A stretch of DNA of 64,000 bases, taken from contig CAMQTJ010000003.1 of the NCBI GenBank assembly GCA_947037125.1, forward strand, positions 1 through 64,000. The letters are read 5' to 3'. Both the position numbers and the translations under genes were made by a program. This DNA comes from an uncultured Holdemania sp. (lineage in GTDB: Bacteria > Bacillota_I > Bacilli_A > Erysipelotrichales > Erysipelotrichaceae). The notes under the pieces are model-generated. The model did no database searches. It was given only the letters and a program-made list of their open reading frames with translations, and was not told the DNA's origin. Below are positions 52,730 to 62,234 of this stretch, in pieces. The number at the start of each line of letters is the position of its first letter. Positions within the stretch are counted from its first letter, which is position 1.

Positions 52730-52765
52730 ACTTCGATATTTAACTTAATTTTGAAGTTTTTTTTT
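52730..52765 (+). terminator. Weak terminator before the restriction-modification island
   Basis: ACTTC (52730-52734) can pair with GAAGT (52753-52757) ahead of nine T. The stem is short. Confidence 0.4.
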
Positions 52766-52857
52766 GAAAAGTGTTATTTAATTACAATAAATAATACTTA
52801 AAGTGGTATAATAAATCCATAAATCAATATTTATTATATGTGTAAAAATAGTTTATG

Positions 52858-52866
52858 TGTTATAAT
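52858..52866 (+). promoter_or_regulatory. Extended -10 promoter of the restriction-modification operon
   Basis: TGTTATAAT, 34 bases before the start of the Xre-type regulator gene. Confidence 0.55.
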
Positions 52867-52900
52867 TAATAGAGTTATACTGGGGAATGAGGATTAAAAA

Positions 52901-53110
52901 ATGCTTATAAGCTATAAAAAATTGTGGAAATTACTAATTGATAAAGATATGAAAAAGAAAGATTTAAGAGAACTTGCTAATTTGAATCCTACTATAGTAG
53001 CTAAGTTAGGTAGAAATGAAAATGTGAGTATGGATGTATTAGTTCGTATATGTTCAGCTTTTCAGTGTGATATTTCAGAAATTATGGAAATTGTTCCGGA
53101 TAAAAATTAG
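52901..53110 (+). CDS. Xre-type regulator (restriction-modification controller-like)
   Basis: 69 residues, almost entirely one helix-turn-helix domain: KKDLRELANLNPTIVAKLG as the DNA-reading helices and MDVLVRICSAFQCDISEIME as the closing pair. This size and position, first gene before a methyltransferase, is usual for controller proteins that delay the nuclease relative to the methylase. The family also has members without that role. The spacing to the methyltransferase gene is 28 bases. No clear C-box repeat was seen upstream. Confidence 0.85.
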   Translation: MLISYKKLWKLLIDKDMKKKDLRELANLNPTIVAKLGRNENVSMDVLVRICSAFQCDISEIMEIVPDKN

Positions 53111-53138
53111 ATTTAATTAATGAAAAGTAGGAGAAATA

Positions 53139-55652
53139 ATGAAAAATTCAAAATTAACATATATAAGTTTATTTAGTAGTGCAGGAATTGGGTGCTATGG
53201 TTTCAAATCAGAAGGCTTTGAATGTGTTGCTACAAACGAACTAATTCCAAGAAGGCTCGAAATTCAAAAATTCAATAATAAATGTAAATATGAGAGTGGA
53301 TATATTTGTGGTGATATTTCAACATTAGAAACCAAGAATGCACTACTTTCTGAAATTAATATGTGGAAGAAAAAAGAGCAATTAAAACGTGTTGATGTGG
53401 TTATAGCAACACCACCATGCCAGGGTATGTCTATTGCTAATCATAAGAAAACAGATACAGAAATTATTAGAAATTCTTTGGTGATTGAGTCGATAAAATT
53501 AATTAAAGAAATAAAACCTAGATTTTTTATATTTGAAAATGTTGCTGCATTTATGAAAACTGTTTGTACAGATGTTGATGGAGTTGATAAGAGCATTGCG
53601 GATGCGATACAAAAAAACTTAGGAGATATGTATTCTTATATTTCTAAAAATATTAATTTTAAAGATTATGGTGCTTGTTCTAGACGCCAAAGGACAGTAG
53701 TTATTGGAGTTATTAATGAATTAGCTGATGATATTTCGCCTTTTGAAATTTATCCATCATTAAAACAAGAAAAAACATTAAGAGAAGTAATCGGAGAGTT
53801 TAAACCACTAAATGAGTTCGGAGAAATTGACCCTGATGATATCTATCATGCGTTTAGGACTTATCCAGAACATATGAGAAGTTGGATTTGCGATTTAAAT
53901 GAGGGCGAATCTGCATTTGAAAATGAAGATGATTTTAAAAAACCACATCAAATAAAAAATGGTGAATTAGTTATTAATCAACAAAAAAATGGTGATAAAT
54001 ACAAACGACAATATTGGGATAAAGTTGGACCATGCATTCATACAAGAAACGATCAACTTGCGAGTCAAAACACTGTTCATCCGGAAGATGATAGAGTTTT
54101 CAGTATAAGCGAGCTAATGTGTATGATGACTGTGCCTAAAACATTTAAATGGGTTACGACGGATGTAGAGTTGTTAAATGAATTTTCGACTATAGATAAA
54201 ATAAAATTTTTAAAGAAAGAAGAGATTAAGATAAGACAATCGCTAGGAGAGGCTGTTCCCACTGCTATCTTTAAGGAAATAGCGAGCAAAATAAAATATA
54301 GACTAGGTTTTAATACACTTAGAACATCAGAGATTAATATATTAGTAGAAGAAAATGAATTTTCTAATGCTGATATATTAATATCTTTTATACAAGAAAA
54401 TAAATTTAACCTTTCGATTGCTACTTTAGGAAAAATAGCAGAGTTATCTAATAGTTCACGCACGGATAATGCTGCATTTTTCACAAGTAAAGCTCTAATA
54501 ACTGAAATTTTAAAAAATTTACCTTCAACAGATAAAAAAAAAATTAGAATACTAGAGCCTTCTGTTGGTGTTGGTAACTTTATTCCGTTAATAATAGAAA
54601 AATTTACTGAAAAAGATATTATACTTGATGTTGTAGATATTGATACAGTTAGTATTAGAATATTGAAAGAATTATTAAGTAAGTATAATTTACTTAATAA
54701 AGTTACTATTAATTATATAAATGATGATTTTTTATTGCATGAATTTGAAAATCAATATGATTATGTTATTGGTAACCCGCCTTTCTTTAAGTTGAAAAGT
54801 AAAGATTCCTCACTAAACGTCTATAGAGAAAGTGCTATCAATAAAAATACAACAAATATTTGTTCGTATTTTTTAGACAAAGCATTGTCAATAGCTAGCT
54901 ATGTTTCATTAGTTTTTCCTAAATTCATTCTTAATACACCAGAATTTAGGGACTCTAGAGAGTATCTTTCGAAAAAATCAGTAGAACAAATTATAGATTT
55001 TGGAGAAAAAGGTTTTCCTGGTGTTCTTGTTGAAACTATTGCTTTATTTATAAACAATAATTCTGCTCCAAACAAGACAAAAGTAACTTCATATACTCAT
55101 AAAAGGACTTTATTCCAAGATCAAAGTTACATTTTTGATAAAAAATTTCCATACTGGATTATATATAGAGATGAACTTTTTGATAAAGTATCACTAAAAT
55201 TAGAATTTGATGTTTTTGATGTTTTTAGGGATCGTCAAATTGTTAATAAATATCTTACAAGTAGCGGTGAAATACGTGTTCTTAAATCAAGAAATATTAA
55301 TGATGAGGGAACAGAGGTTGTAGATGTTGCAGGGTATGATTCCTATATTAGTAAAGAAATAGCAGTAAATCTTGTTGTAAATAAATATATTGAAACTGAA
55401 AATATTTATCTAACTCCTAATATGACATACAAGCCCAGAATGATTAAAAAGCCAAAAGGTATTATAGTTAACGGTTCGTTAGCAATTCTAACACCAAAAG
55501 ATAATATCAAACCTACAAGTAAACAACTTATTTATTTTTCAACTGAAGAATATCGAAAATTTTATCAAATAGCAAGAAACTATCAAACACGTTCATTAAA
55601 TGTTGATGCATGTTCTGTATTCTTTTATGGATTACTTCGAGAAGAAAAGTAG
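53139..55652 (+). CDS. Fused DNA methyltransferase: C5-cytosine plus N6-adenine domains
   Basis: 837 residues. N-terminal C5 half (1-390): SAM motif LFSSAGIGCYGF, catalytic Cys94 in TPPCQGMS, FENV at 132-135, SRRQR at 181-185, and motif X in QSLGEAVPTAIF (367-378). C-terminal N6-adenine half (435-837): SAM motif EPSVGVGN (473-480) and catalytic NPPF (546-549), followed by a target-recognition region. Both catalytic centres look intact, so one polypeptide can methylate C on one strand and A on the other, as required for an asymmetric site. It lies between an Xre regulator and an HNH nuclease gene. Confidence 0.9.
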   Translation: MKNSKLTYISLFSSAGIGCYGFKSEGFECVATNELIPRRLEIQKFNNKCKYESGYICGDISTLETKNALLSEINMWKKKEQLKRVDVVIATPPCQGMSIANHKKTDTEIIRNSLVIESIKLIKEIKPRFFIFENVAAFMKTVCTDVDGVDKSIADAIQKNLGDMYSYISKNINFKDYGACSRRQRTVVIGVINELADDISPFEIYPSLKQEKTLREVIGEFKPLNEFGEIDPDDIYHAFRTYPEHMRSWICDLNEGESAFENEDDFKKPHQIKNGELVINQQKNGDKYKRQYWDKVGPCIHTRNDQLASQNTVHPEDDRVFSISELMCMMTVPKTFKWVTTDVELLNEFSTIDKIKFLKKEEIKIRQSLGEAVPTAIFKEIASKIKYRLGFNTLRTSEINILVEENEFSNADILISFIQENKFNLSIATLGKIAELSNSSRTDNAAFFTSKALITEILKNLPSTDKKKIRILEPSVGVGNFIPLIIEKFTEKDIILDVVDIDTVSIRILKELLSKYNLLNKVTINYINDDFLLHEFENQYDYVIGNPPFFKLKSKDSSLNVYRESAINKNTTNICSYFLDKALSIASYVSLVFPKFILNTPEFRDSREYLSKKSVEQIIDFGEKGFPGVLVETIALFINNNSAPNKTKVTSYTHKRTLFQDQSYIFDKKFPYWIIYRDELFDKVSLKLEFDVFDVFRDRQIVNKYLTSSGEIRVLKSRNINDEGTEVVDVAGYDSYISKEIAVNLVVNKYIETENIYLTPNMTYKPRMIKKPKGIIVNGSLAILTPKDNIKPTSKQLIYFSTEEYRKFYQIARNYQTRSLNVDACSVFFYGLLREEK

Positions 55653-55713
55653 AAACTGACAATTATTGAAAATATATATGTATTTATCATTATTTTAATA
55701 AGGAGGATTTATT

Positions 55714-56937
55714 ATGATAACTCAGCAAAATATATTAGAATTTTGTAATAATAATAATTACGATATTCGAAAAAGTGGTAATGGAAGATGGATAGATCAA
55801 AAATGTGCTTCTGATGTTTTAACAGTTGTAGCAGATTGTATTTATAATTATGAGATAGAACATCCAAGTAGCACATTTACTACACCTGATATTTGGCATT
55901 ATAAATATACAATTGAAAATGTTGAGGTTATTTTTAAAAAACCTGGAGTAGAAAATCAAGCTGCAAAAAATGAGTATGATAAGTTTTTTCAACAACCAAT
56001 GGAATTATTTGCAACTGCCGGGGTGTTAATTAAGGGGAAAAAAGGTAATAGAAATTTATATACAGTTGGGAATTTTGAAATATTAGAATATATTGCATTA
56101 AGGGAGAAAAATGCGTTATTCTTTCTTAAAACATATATAGAAAAGACATTGTCTGATAGTGGAATAATTAAATATTTTGATGATTTTTTTCTAACACCGA
56201 ATAAATCTTCTTATAAAGATATCAAAAAACTTTTTTCTGATTTTACAATAATGAATACAAAAATTAATGGAGAAGTTGAATGTAATCGTATATTCAATAA
56301 GGTTCTAAATCCACTTGCATATTTTAAAAATTCCTATGGTACAGAAAGAGGTTATATGTCTAAAGATAAAATTACATATGATATGTTAATGTATAATAGA
56401 AATAATTTTAGAGACGTATATGCTGATAAACCAAAAGGAACTACACGTAAGGAATATTTAATTGAACATTCAGTTAATGTTAATGACGCATATTATAAGT
56501 ATCAATCAGTAAAAGCCAAAAATTACCTTCGTAAGTTCAATCATTACTATAGAAATGGTATTACTGAGCATATAGAGGAACGACATGTTGAGGATAAAGC
56601 GACAAACATGCATCATATTTTCCCTGAAGCTGAGTTTCAAGATATATCGGCTTATTTAGAAAATTTAATCGCACTCACACCAACTCAACATTATAACTAT
56701 GCGCACCCTAATGCTAACACTAAAGAAATTAGTGAACAATATCAACATTTACTCTTACTATCAAAGGCTAGTAGAATTGAAGATAACTTGCTAAGTCAAA
56801 ATGTTGAAAAAATCTACGATTTTTATAATTTTTTGTTTGTATTAAACGTAGGATTTGATAATGAAAATGTTTTGAAAATCTCTGATTTAGACTTTTCAAG
56901 TGTTGTTAATGCTATTAATTTACACTATATTGCATAA
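55714..56937 (+). CDS. Probable HNH restriction endonuclease
   Basis: 407 residues. The C-terminal third carries an HNH (beta-beta-alpha metal) motif: MHHIFPEAEF (His300, His301), Asn317 in LENLIALTP, and His326/His331 in TQHYNYAHPN. The N-terminal 280 residues have no motif that I know and probably bind DNA. Position directly after the fused methyltransferase, with AAGGAGG before its ATG, identifies it as the cognate nuclease. Several type IIS enzymes that pair with C5 plus N6-adenine methylases, such as Eco31I, use an HNH site. Recognition sequence unknown. Confidence 0.78.
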   Translation: MITQQNILEFCNNNNYDIRKSGNGRWIDQKCASDVLTVVADCIYNYEIEHPSSTFTTPDIWHYKYTIENVEVIFKKPGVENQAAKNEYDKFFQQPMELFATAGVLIKGKKGNRNLYTVGNFEILEYIALREKNALFFLKTYIEKTLSDSGIIKYFDDFFLTPNKSSYKDIKKLFSDFTIMNTKINGEVECNRIFNKVLNPLAYFKNSYGTERGYMSKDKITYDMLMYNRNNFRDVYADKPKGTTRKEYLIEHSVNVNDAYYKYQSVKAKNYLRKFNHYYRNGITEHIEERHVEDKATNMHHIFPEAEFQDISAYLENLIALTPTQHYNYAHPNANTKEISEQYQHLLLLSKASRIEDNLLSQNVEKIYDFYNFLFVLNVGFDNENVLKISDLDFSSVVNAINLHYIA

Positions 56938-57021
56938 TTGACTTTCCTGTTATAGGTTTATAACGTTTTATAGTATATAATATAAAATGTATTAACTAAT
57001 AGGAAAAGAGGTGAAATTAGT

Positions 57022-57315
57022 ATGAGTAAACTTATTTATGGTAAAAAAAATCAAGTGTATTTTGAAAATGAAGAAGAAAAGAAAATGGCAATGGATTATA
57101 TTTTAACTTCTAGCAATGTTGATTTTAAAGTTCATGAAAATAATCAAAAACAAGGTGCATGGGGACCAGAAGAAAGAATACATTTTAAAAGTGAAATTGG
57201 TGTCCCAGAATGCCTTAAAAGAATAATGACAGCTGGTAATGTAAGCAATTATGGCAGGATTAATTGTGCAGAATTTTGTTTTGAGCTTCGTGAAATAGCA
57301 AAGAAATCAAATTGA
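57022..57315 (+). CDS. Small protein of the restriction-modification island, unknown function
   Basis: 97 residues, soluble, with a balanced charge and the stretch NNQKQGAWGPEERIHFKSEI. AGAGGTG precedes the ATG by about 7 bases. It follows the nuclease gene by 84 bases and is closed by a strong terminator, so it may belong to the same unit. I do not recognise the family. It could be an accessory or inhibitor protein of the nuclease, but nothing in the sequence proves this. Confidence 0.6.
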   Translation: MSKLIYGKKNQVYFENEEEKKMAMDYILTSSNVDFKVHENNQKQGAWGPEERIHFKSEIGVPECLKRIMTAGNVSNYGRINCAEFCFELREIAKKSN

Positions 57316-57404
57316 TATTAAATAAATGTATTATAGATCAGTAATGGTCATAAGTATAATTGCTTGCGTTTATTTTTATTGATTTAAATTAAAGAATTTT
57401 GATG

Positions 57405-57443
57405 ATTGTGCCTTCGATATATGAATGAAGGCACAATTTAATC
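57405..57443 (+). terminator. Terminator closing the restriction-modification island
   Basis: ATTGTGCCTTC (57405-57415) pairs with GAAGGCACAAT (57427-57437), an 11-bp GC-rich stem, followed by TTTAATC, so the T run is poor. Confidence 0.6.
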
Positions 57444-57497
57444 TTCTTTTCAATCTACAATATTTATATTCAAGATTGAAAAACATTATATAACAAT

Positions 57498-57534
57498 AAA
57501 AAAATCCTAACAAGTTTAAATGTAGGATTTTTTT
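57498..57534. terminator. Bidirectional terminator after the glutamine amidotransferase gene
   Basis: AAAAAAATCCTA (57498-57509) pairs with TAGGATTTTTTT (57523-57534). Confidence 0.85.
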
Positions 57535-57538
57535 ATAA

Positions 57539-58234
57539 TTATTTTTTATTGCATAAATCAATAAAATATACAAATATTTGATGAAATCTTTCATCTTGTA
57601 ATAATAATTCAGGGTGGAATTGTACTGCTATAATATTATCTTTTTCAATTGCTTCAACTATATCATCAGTACTTGTTGCAACAATTTTAAAGTTGTTTGC
57701 GACATCTTTTATTGCTTGGTGATGGATAGAATTAATGTTTGTTGTTGTACCAAATATTCTAGATAAAAAGGTATTTGGTGCAATATCGATTTGATGTGCA
57801 AATTGATCCTTTAAATCATTTCTGCTGTGATTAATATCTGTTTGATATTGTGATGGGATATCTTGGATTAATGTTCCTTTAAAGAATACATTAATGATTT
57901 GAAGACCACGACATATACCAAGAATTGGTAATTTATTATCTGAAAATAATTTAACTAATGCAAAGTCCATTTCATCAATTGATGCACTAACAAGTGTTGC
58001 TGTTTTGTGAAGTGGTTGATTAAAATAAATTGAATCAATATCATCACCACCATTTATTAATAGTCCATCACAAAAGTCTAATAGGTAACTATAATCGTGA
58101 TTTGAGTTTGGTGCAATTATTACATAGTTACAATCAAGTTTATCAAGTGCATTAATATATGCTTGATTGCAGTGGTATTTTAGTGTATCTTCAAAATAAG
58201 AATTTCTTATTGTAATAGCAATAGTTGGTTTCAT
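57539..58234 (-). CDS. Class I glutamine amidotransferase, PuuD/peptidase C26 type
   Basis: 231 residues. The nucleophile is Cys108 in PILGICRGLQ, and the His-Glu pair is in AVQFHPELL. The N-terminal NGGDDIDSIYF pattern is typical of gamma-glutamyl-gamma-aminobutyrate hydrolases (PuuD), which free the amine from gamma-glutamyl conjugates. It is a free-standing amidase, not fused to a synthase. The physiological substrate here is unknown, since no other polyamine genes are near. GGAG precedes the ATG on the minus strand. Confidence 0.9.
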   Translation of the reverse strand: MKPTIAITIRNSYFEDTLKYHCNQAYINALDKLDCNYVIIAPNSNHDYSYLLDFCDGLLINGGDDIDSIYFNQPLHKTATLVSASIDEMDFALVKLFSDNKLPILGICRGLQIINVFFKGTLIQDIPSQYQTDINHSRNDLKDQFAHQIDIAPNTFLSRIFGTTTNINSIHHQAIKDVANNFKIVATSTDDIVEAIEKDNIIAVQFHPELLLQDERFHQIFVYFIDLCNKK

Positions 58235-58347
58235 AAGTTTTACTCCTTTTATATATATTATATACTTTTTATAAAATAATGCATAAAATATTAAGTAAAT
58301 GTATTAATAACGGTGAATTTGGTATAAAATAAAGGTGAGGTATTTAC

Positions 58348-60480
58348 ATGAAAAATAGTATAGAAGCATATTACGATGATAAATGTTTAATAAATGTTGA
58401 TGTATCAACAATATTTTATGGGGGTAAGATAAAAGATTTTTATTTGAGTCATAATAATTCAATAATTAATTGTAAAATAATATCAACTATAGTATCAGAT
58501 GATAAAGTTAGTTATTCATTGATAAGCGATGAACCAATAGAAATGAATCAAACTTATATTTTAGGATGTGAAAAAGGATATCGTGCACCACTTAATTATC
58601 GTTTTATTGTAAAAAACGATATTTTTAATGAGTTTTATTACGATGATGGTAAATTAGGTAGTATCGTAAGTAATGATAAAACATTATTTAGATTATTTGC
58701 ACCTACAGCAATTAGTGTTACTTTAAAATTAGAGTATCAAAATAAAATTAGTTATCATGAATTAATATTAGGTGATAATGGGGTATATGAAATTGAGTTA
58801 AATCAATATTTACATTTAGCTTTATATACGTATTTAGTTAATGTTAACAATGAAATAAATGAAGCGATTGATCCTTATGGTAAATGTAGTAATGCTAACG
58901 GAGTAAAAAGCATGGTAGTTGATCAAAGTAATTATCAAAAGATTACATTAGAAAATAAAATTAATAATTACTGTGATGCAATAATTTATGAAGCTTCAGT
59001 TCGTGATTTTACGATGGATGATAAAGTGAAGTTTGAAAATAGAGGTAAGTTTTTAGGGATGATTCAAGAGGGTGTTAAACTTAATAATCAACCAGTAGGT
59101 TTTGATTATTTATGTGATTTAGGTTTTAGTCATGTGCAATTATTACCGGTAAATGATTTTTTTACGGTTGATGAATTATATCCTGATTACCAATATAATT
59201 GGGGTTATGATCCATTTCAATATATGACACTTGAAGGTAGTTATGCTACAAAACTTGATGATGATTCACGTAATCTAGAATTTTTGCAATTAGTCAATAA
59301 ATTTCATAAACATGGCATGGGGGTTATTTTAGATGTTGTGTTTAATCATTGCTATGATATTAATTTATGTAGTTTTAATAAAGTAGTTCCATATTATTAT
59401 TTTAGATATAAAGATAATCAATTATCTAATGGTTCTTATTGTGGAAATGACTTAGATTCAAAAAGTAAAATGTTTCAAAAATATATTGTTGATACATGTA
59501 TGTATTATGTTAATACTTTTGGTGTTGATGGATTTAGATTTGATTTAATGGGAATTATTGATATTGAAACTATGAACCTAATTTATGATACTTTAAACAA
59601 AATTAATCCTTCAATCATGATTTATGGTGAGGGTTGGAATATGCCTACATTAATGGATGATAGTGAAAAGGCTACAATTCAAAATAGTGCTAAAATGCCT
59701 AATGTTGCTTTTTTTAATGATTATTTTAGAGAACATATAAAGGGTAGTACAAGTGATAATGAATATTCAAGTCGTGGTTATGCATCTATTAACTCAGAAT
59801 TTACTTTAGCTAGTACCTATTGTTTATCTGGTATGGCTGATCAAACTAAATTTCATATTTTCGACTATATCCATCAAAGTATTAATTATGTTGAATGTCA
59901 TGATAATGCAACATTATTTGATAAGCTTATGATGTGTTGTACTGATGAATCTGAAGAAGAGATTGTAAAAAGAGTTATGTTAATAAATGCAATTATTATG
60001 TTTTCTCAAGGGGTACCTTTTATTCATTGTGGACAAGAATTTTGTCGTACTAAACGTTATTATCATAATACTTATAATTTATCTGATAAAATAAATCATG
60101 TGAATTATACATGTAAAAACAATCATATGGGTATAATTAAACAATTGAAAAAATGTATTTCTTTACGTAAAAAATGTGATGCCTTTAATATCAATAATAA
60201 TGAAGAATTTAATGCTAGAGTTTCTTTTGAAATATTAGATGATTTAGTAATTAAATATATAATAACTAATACGAAATTTAAAGATAAGATGGGTGATTTT
60301 CATATTTATATTAATCCTAGTAAATCAACATTCAATTATGGAAAAACTAAGTCGATTAAGATATTTGATTCTGTAAGAAAGGATCATGATGTAATTGATG
60401 AAATAATTGTTGATGGTATTTGTTTGCAGATATATTTTTTTGAGCATATAAGTAGCCAAAAAATAGAAGTGTTGTTATAA
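58348..60480 (+). CDS. pulA: Type I pullulanase
   Basis: 710 residues, cytoplasmic (no signal). An N-terminal domain and a CBM48-like domain (about 105-190) precede the GH13 barrel. The pullulanase signature YNWGYDP is at 283-289, region I DVVFNH at 329-334, the nucleophile Asp399 in GFRFDLMG, the acid Glu428 in YGEGWN, and the last conserved site in VECHDN near 511. It splits alpha-1,6 branches in pullulan, limit dextrins and glycogen. GAGGTG precedes the ATG. The bcp gene follows by 18 bases and may be co-transcribed. Confidence 0.95.
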   Translation: MKNSIEAYYDDKCLINVDVSTIFYGGKIKDFYLSHNNSIINCKIISTIVSDDKVSYSLISDEPIEMNQTYILGCEKGYRAPLNYRFIVKNDIFNEFYYDDGKLGSIVSNDKTLFRLFAPTAISVTLKLEYQNKISYHELILGDNGVYEIELNQYLHLALYTYLVNVNNEINEAIDPYGKCSNANGVKSMVVDQSNYQKITLENKINNYCDAIIYEASVRDFTMDDKVKFENRGKFLGMIQEGVKLNNQPVGFDYLCDLGFSHVQLLPVNDFFTVDELYPDYQYNWGYDPFQYMTLEGSYATKLDDDSRNLEFLQLVNKFHKHGMGVILDVVFNHCYDINLCSFNKVVPYYYFRYKDNQLSNGSYCGNDLDSKSKMFQKYIVDTCMYYVNTFGVDGFRFDLMGIIDIETMNLIYDTLNKINPSIMIYGEGWNMPTLMDDSEKATIQNSAKMPNVAFFNDYFREHIKGSTSDNEYSSRGYASINSEFTLASTYCLSGMADQTKFHIFDYIHQSINYVECHDNATLFDKLMMCCTDESEEEIVKRVMLINAIIMFSQGVPFIHCGQEFCRTKRYYHNTYNLSDKINHVNYTCKNNHMGIIKQLKKCISLRKKCDAFNINNNEEFNARVSFEILDDLVIKYIITNTKFKDKMGDFHIYINPSKSTFNYGKTKSIKIFDSVRKDHDVIDEIIVDGICLQIYFFEHISSQKIEVLL

Positions 60481-60498
60481 TAAAATAGAGGTGATACT

Positions 60499-60966
60499 AT
60501 GTTAGAAATTAATACTGTAGTAAATGATTTTGCGTTATTAGATAGTAATAATAATGAAGTTAAATTAAGTGATTTTAAAGGTAAAAAAGTAGTTGTCTAC
60601 TTTTATCCAAAAGATAATACTCCAGGCTGTACAACGCAGGCTTGTAGTTTTAAAGATCGAATTGAATTGTTTCAAGATCGTAATTGTGTTGTTATTGGAA
60701 TAAGTAAAGATAATGATAAATCTCATCAAAAATTTATCGCTAAATATGATTTGCCATTTATTTTATTACAAGATGTTGATACAGAAGTAATGCAATATTT
60801 TGGTGTTTGGAAAGAAAAAATATTGTTTGGTAAAAAATACATGGGTTGTGTTAGAGCAACATTTATTATTGATGAAATGGGTAAAATAATTAAAGTTTTT
60901 GAAAAAGCAAATCCATCTAAAAATGCTGGAGAAATTATTGATTTTTTAGATAATCAAAATATCTAA
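60499..60966 (+). CDS. bcp: Thioredoxin-dependent thiol peroxidase (BCP/PrxQ)
   Basis: 155 residues. The peroxidatic Cys44 is in DNTPGCTTQAC and the resolving Cys49 lies five residues later, the atypical two-Cys arrangement of the BCP/PrxQ group. YFYPKD and ISKDNDKSHQKF are also family marks. It reduces peroxides using thioredoxin. It lies 18 bases after pulA with GAGGTG upstream, and a strong terminator follows. Confidence 0.95.
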   Translation: MLEINTVVNDFALLDSNNNEVKLSDFKGKKVVVYFYPKDNTPGCTTQACSFKDRIELFQDRNCVVIGISKDNDKSHQKFIAKYDLPFILLQDVDTEVMQYFGVWKEKILFGKKYMGCVRATFIIDEMGKIIKVFEKANPSKNAGEIIDFLDNQNI

Positions 60967-60976
60967 TGATTTTTAT

Positions 60977-61005
60977 AAAAAAAGCTATATTTTATAGCTT
61001 TTTTT
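60977..61005. terminator. Bidirectional terminator after bcp
   Basis: AAAAAAAGCTATA (60977-60989) pairs with TATAGCTTTTTTT (60993-61005). Confidence 0.85.
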
Positions 61006-61137
61006 ATGCAATATAAAGGATAATTAAATAGTGTATGTATATAAAGATATAGATTGTAATTATTATTATAATACAATGCATTAATTATAGAATTATGTTA
61101 TATTTATTATAGTAATTATTACTAAAGAGGAGACATT

Positions 61138-61686
61138 ATGTTTAAACCAAGAAATTTTACAGAGATTAATAATGAAGAAGAAAAAAATTTATTAGATGAG
61201 ATAGATCAATTTGATAAAATGGAAGAAGTTATACAACCAGAAAATAAAATAGTTGAAGAAAAAATTGATATTAAAGAAACTACGTTAAATGATGATGTTA
61301 CAATTGAAGGTAATATTATATCTCATGGAAATTTAAATTTATTTGGTGATTTAAATGGTAATTTAAATTGTGATTATGATTTAGTAGTAGCAGGTACAAT
61401 TAATGGTAATGTTAAATCGGGCAATTTTGTGATGAGAGAAGCTAAAGTTAATGGTGATATAGCTGTTTTGAAAAATTTTAATTGCTCTGCCAACTCAATT
61501 GTAAATGGAAATGTAAGTGCTATTGAATGTATTATTGATGGAAAAATTGTAGGTGGGATAAATTGTGTTGGAAATGTTCATCTTCAAAAAAATGCGGTAG
61601 TTGAAGGTGATATAACATGTGGTACATTTTCAGTATTACAAGGTGCAATTATTTCTGGTAAAATAATCATGAATGGCAATAAATAA
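61138..61686 (+). CDS. Bactofilin (polymer-forming cytoskeletal protein)
   Basis: 182 residues. A charged, flexible N-terminus (1-55) is followed by a right-handed beta-helix of about 110 residues with regular six-residue rungs: VTIEGNIISHGNLNLFGDLN, then AGTINGNVKSG and VEGDITCGTF. This is the DUF583/bactofilin fold. Bactofilins assemble without nucleotide into filaments under the membrane and help place cell-wall enzymes. GAGG precedes the ATG. It is a single-gene unit. Confidence 0.92.
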   Translation: MFKPRNFTEINNEEEKNLLDEIDQFDKMEEVIQPENKIVEEKIDIKETTLNDDVTIEGNIISHGNLNLFGDLNGNLNCDYDLVVAGTINGNVKSGNFVMREAKVNGDIAVLKNFNCSANSIVNGNVSAIECIIDGKIVGGINCVGNVHLQKNAVVEGDITCGTFSVLQGAIISGKIIMNGNK

Positions 61687-61709
61687 AAAAGAGCGTTAGC
61701 TCTTTTTTT
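61685..61709. terminator. Terminator after the bactofilin gene
   Basis: AAAAAAGAGC (61685-61694), loop GTTA, GCTCTTTTTT (61699-61708). It overlaps the last base of the stop codon and can also serve the convergent gene. Confidence 0.85.
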
Positions 61710-62151
61710 AATCCTTGATTTTAATTGTAGATTGATTAATTTTTTCGTTATGAGTGTATATTCTTTGATATTGATTTAAGTTATTACGATCATAATAATC
61801 AGTAATAATATCAGTGAACGATTGATCAATTTGTTGACATAATTCATCGAAATATTCAAATACTTCTTCATAGTCGGCATATGTATCTAATGTAAAAATA
61901 ATAATAAAACGATTTTGTTCTTTAACTAAATCAAAGTCATAAAATGTAGAGGTAGCAATTTCTGGATATAAATTTTGTGTGAACTGAATGTTTTTTTCAT
62001 TCATCATTACTTTAATTGCTTCATAGGCTCTATCTTTAAGTGTTGAAATAATTACAAGTTTGATTTTACCTTTGATTGATTCATCGATTTCATCAAACTC
62101 GCTTATGTCTATGTGTTTTTCTAGTAAATCTTGTAATTTAATCTTATGCAT
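61708..62151 (-). CDS. Conserved-looking soluble protein of unknown function
   Basis: 147 residues, acidic, without membrane segments. Helices alternate with strands (for example KGKIKLVIISTLKDRAYEAI and NRFIIIFTLDTYADYEEVFE), and the Tyr/Asp-rich end ITDYYDRNNLNQYQRIYTHN has no known motif. I do not recognise the family. The ribosome site is AGGAGA, and it lies within CCCCTATAGGAG, which resembles the CsoR-type dyad at 50194. It is convergent with the bactofilin gene. Confidence 0.65.
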   Translation of the reverse strand: MHKIKLQDLLEKHIDISEFDEIDESIKGKIKLVIISTLKDRAYEAIKVMMNEKNIQFTQNLYPEIATSTFYDFDLVKEQNRFIIIFTLDTYADYEEVFEYFDELCQQIDQSFTDIITDYYDRNNLNQYQRIYTHNEKINQSTIKIKD

Positions 62152-62234
62152 TATATAATTCTCCTATAGGGGTATTATAACAGTAAATGGATAAAGATTA
62201 AAGTATTGTGGAATAATTAAATAAAGGAGATTTT

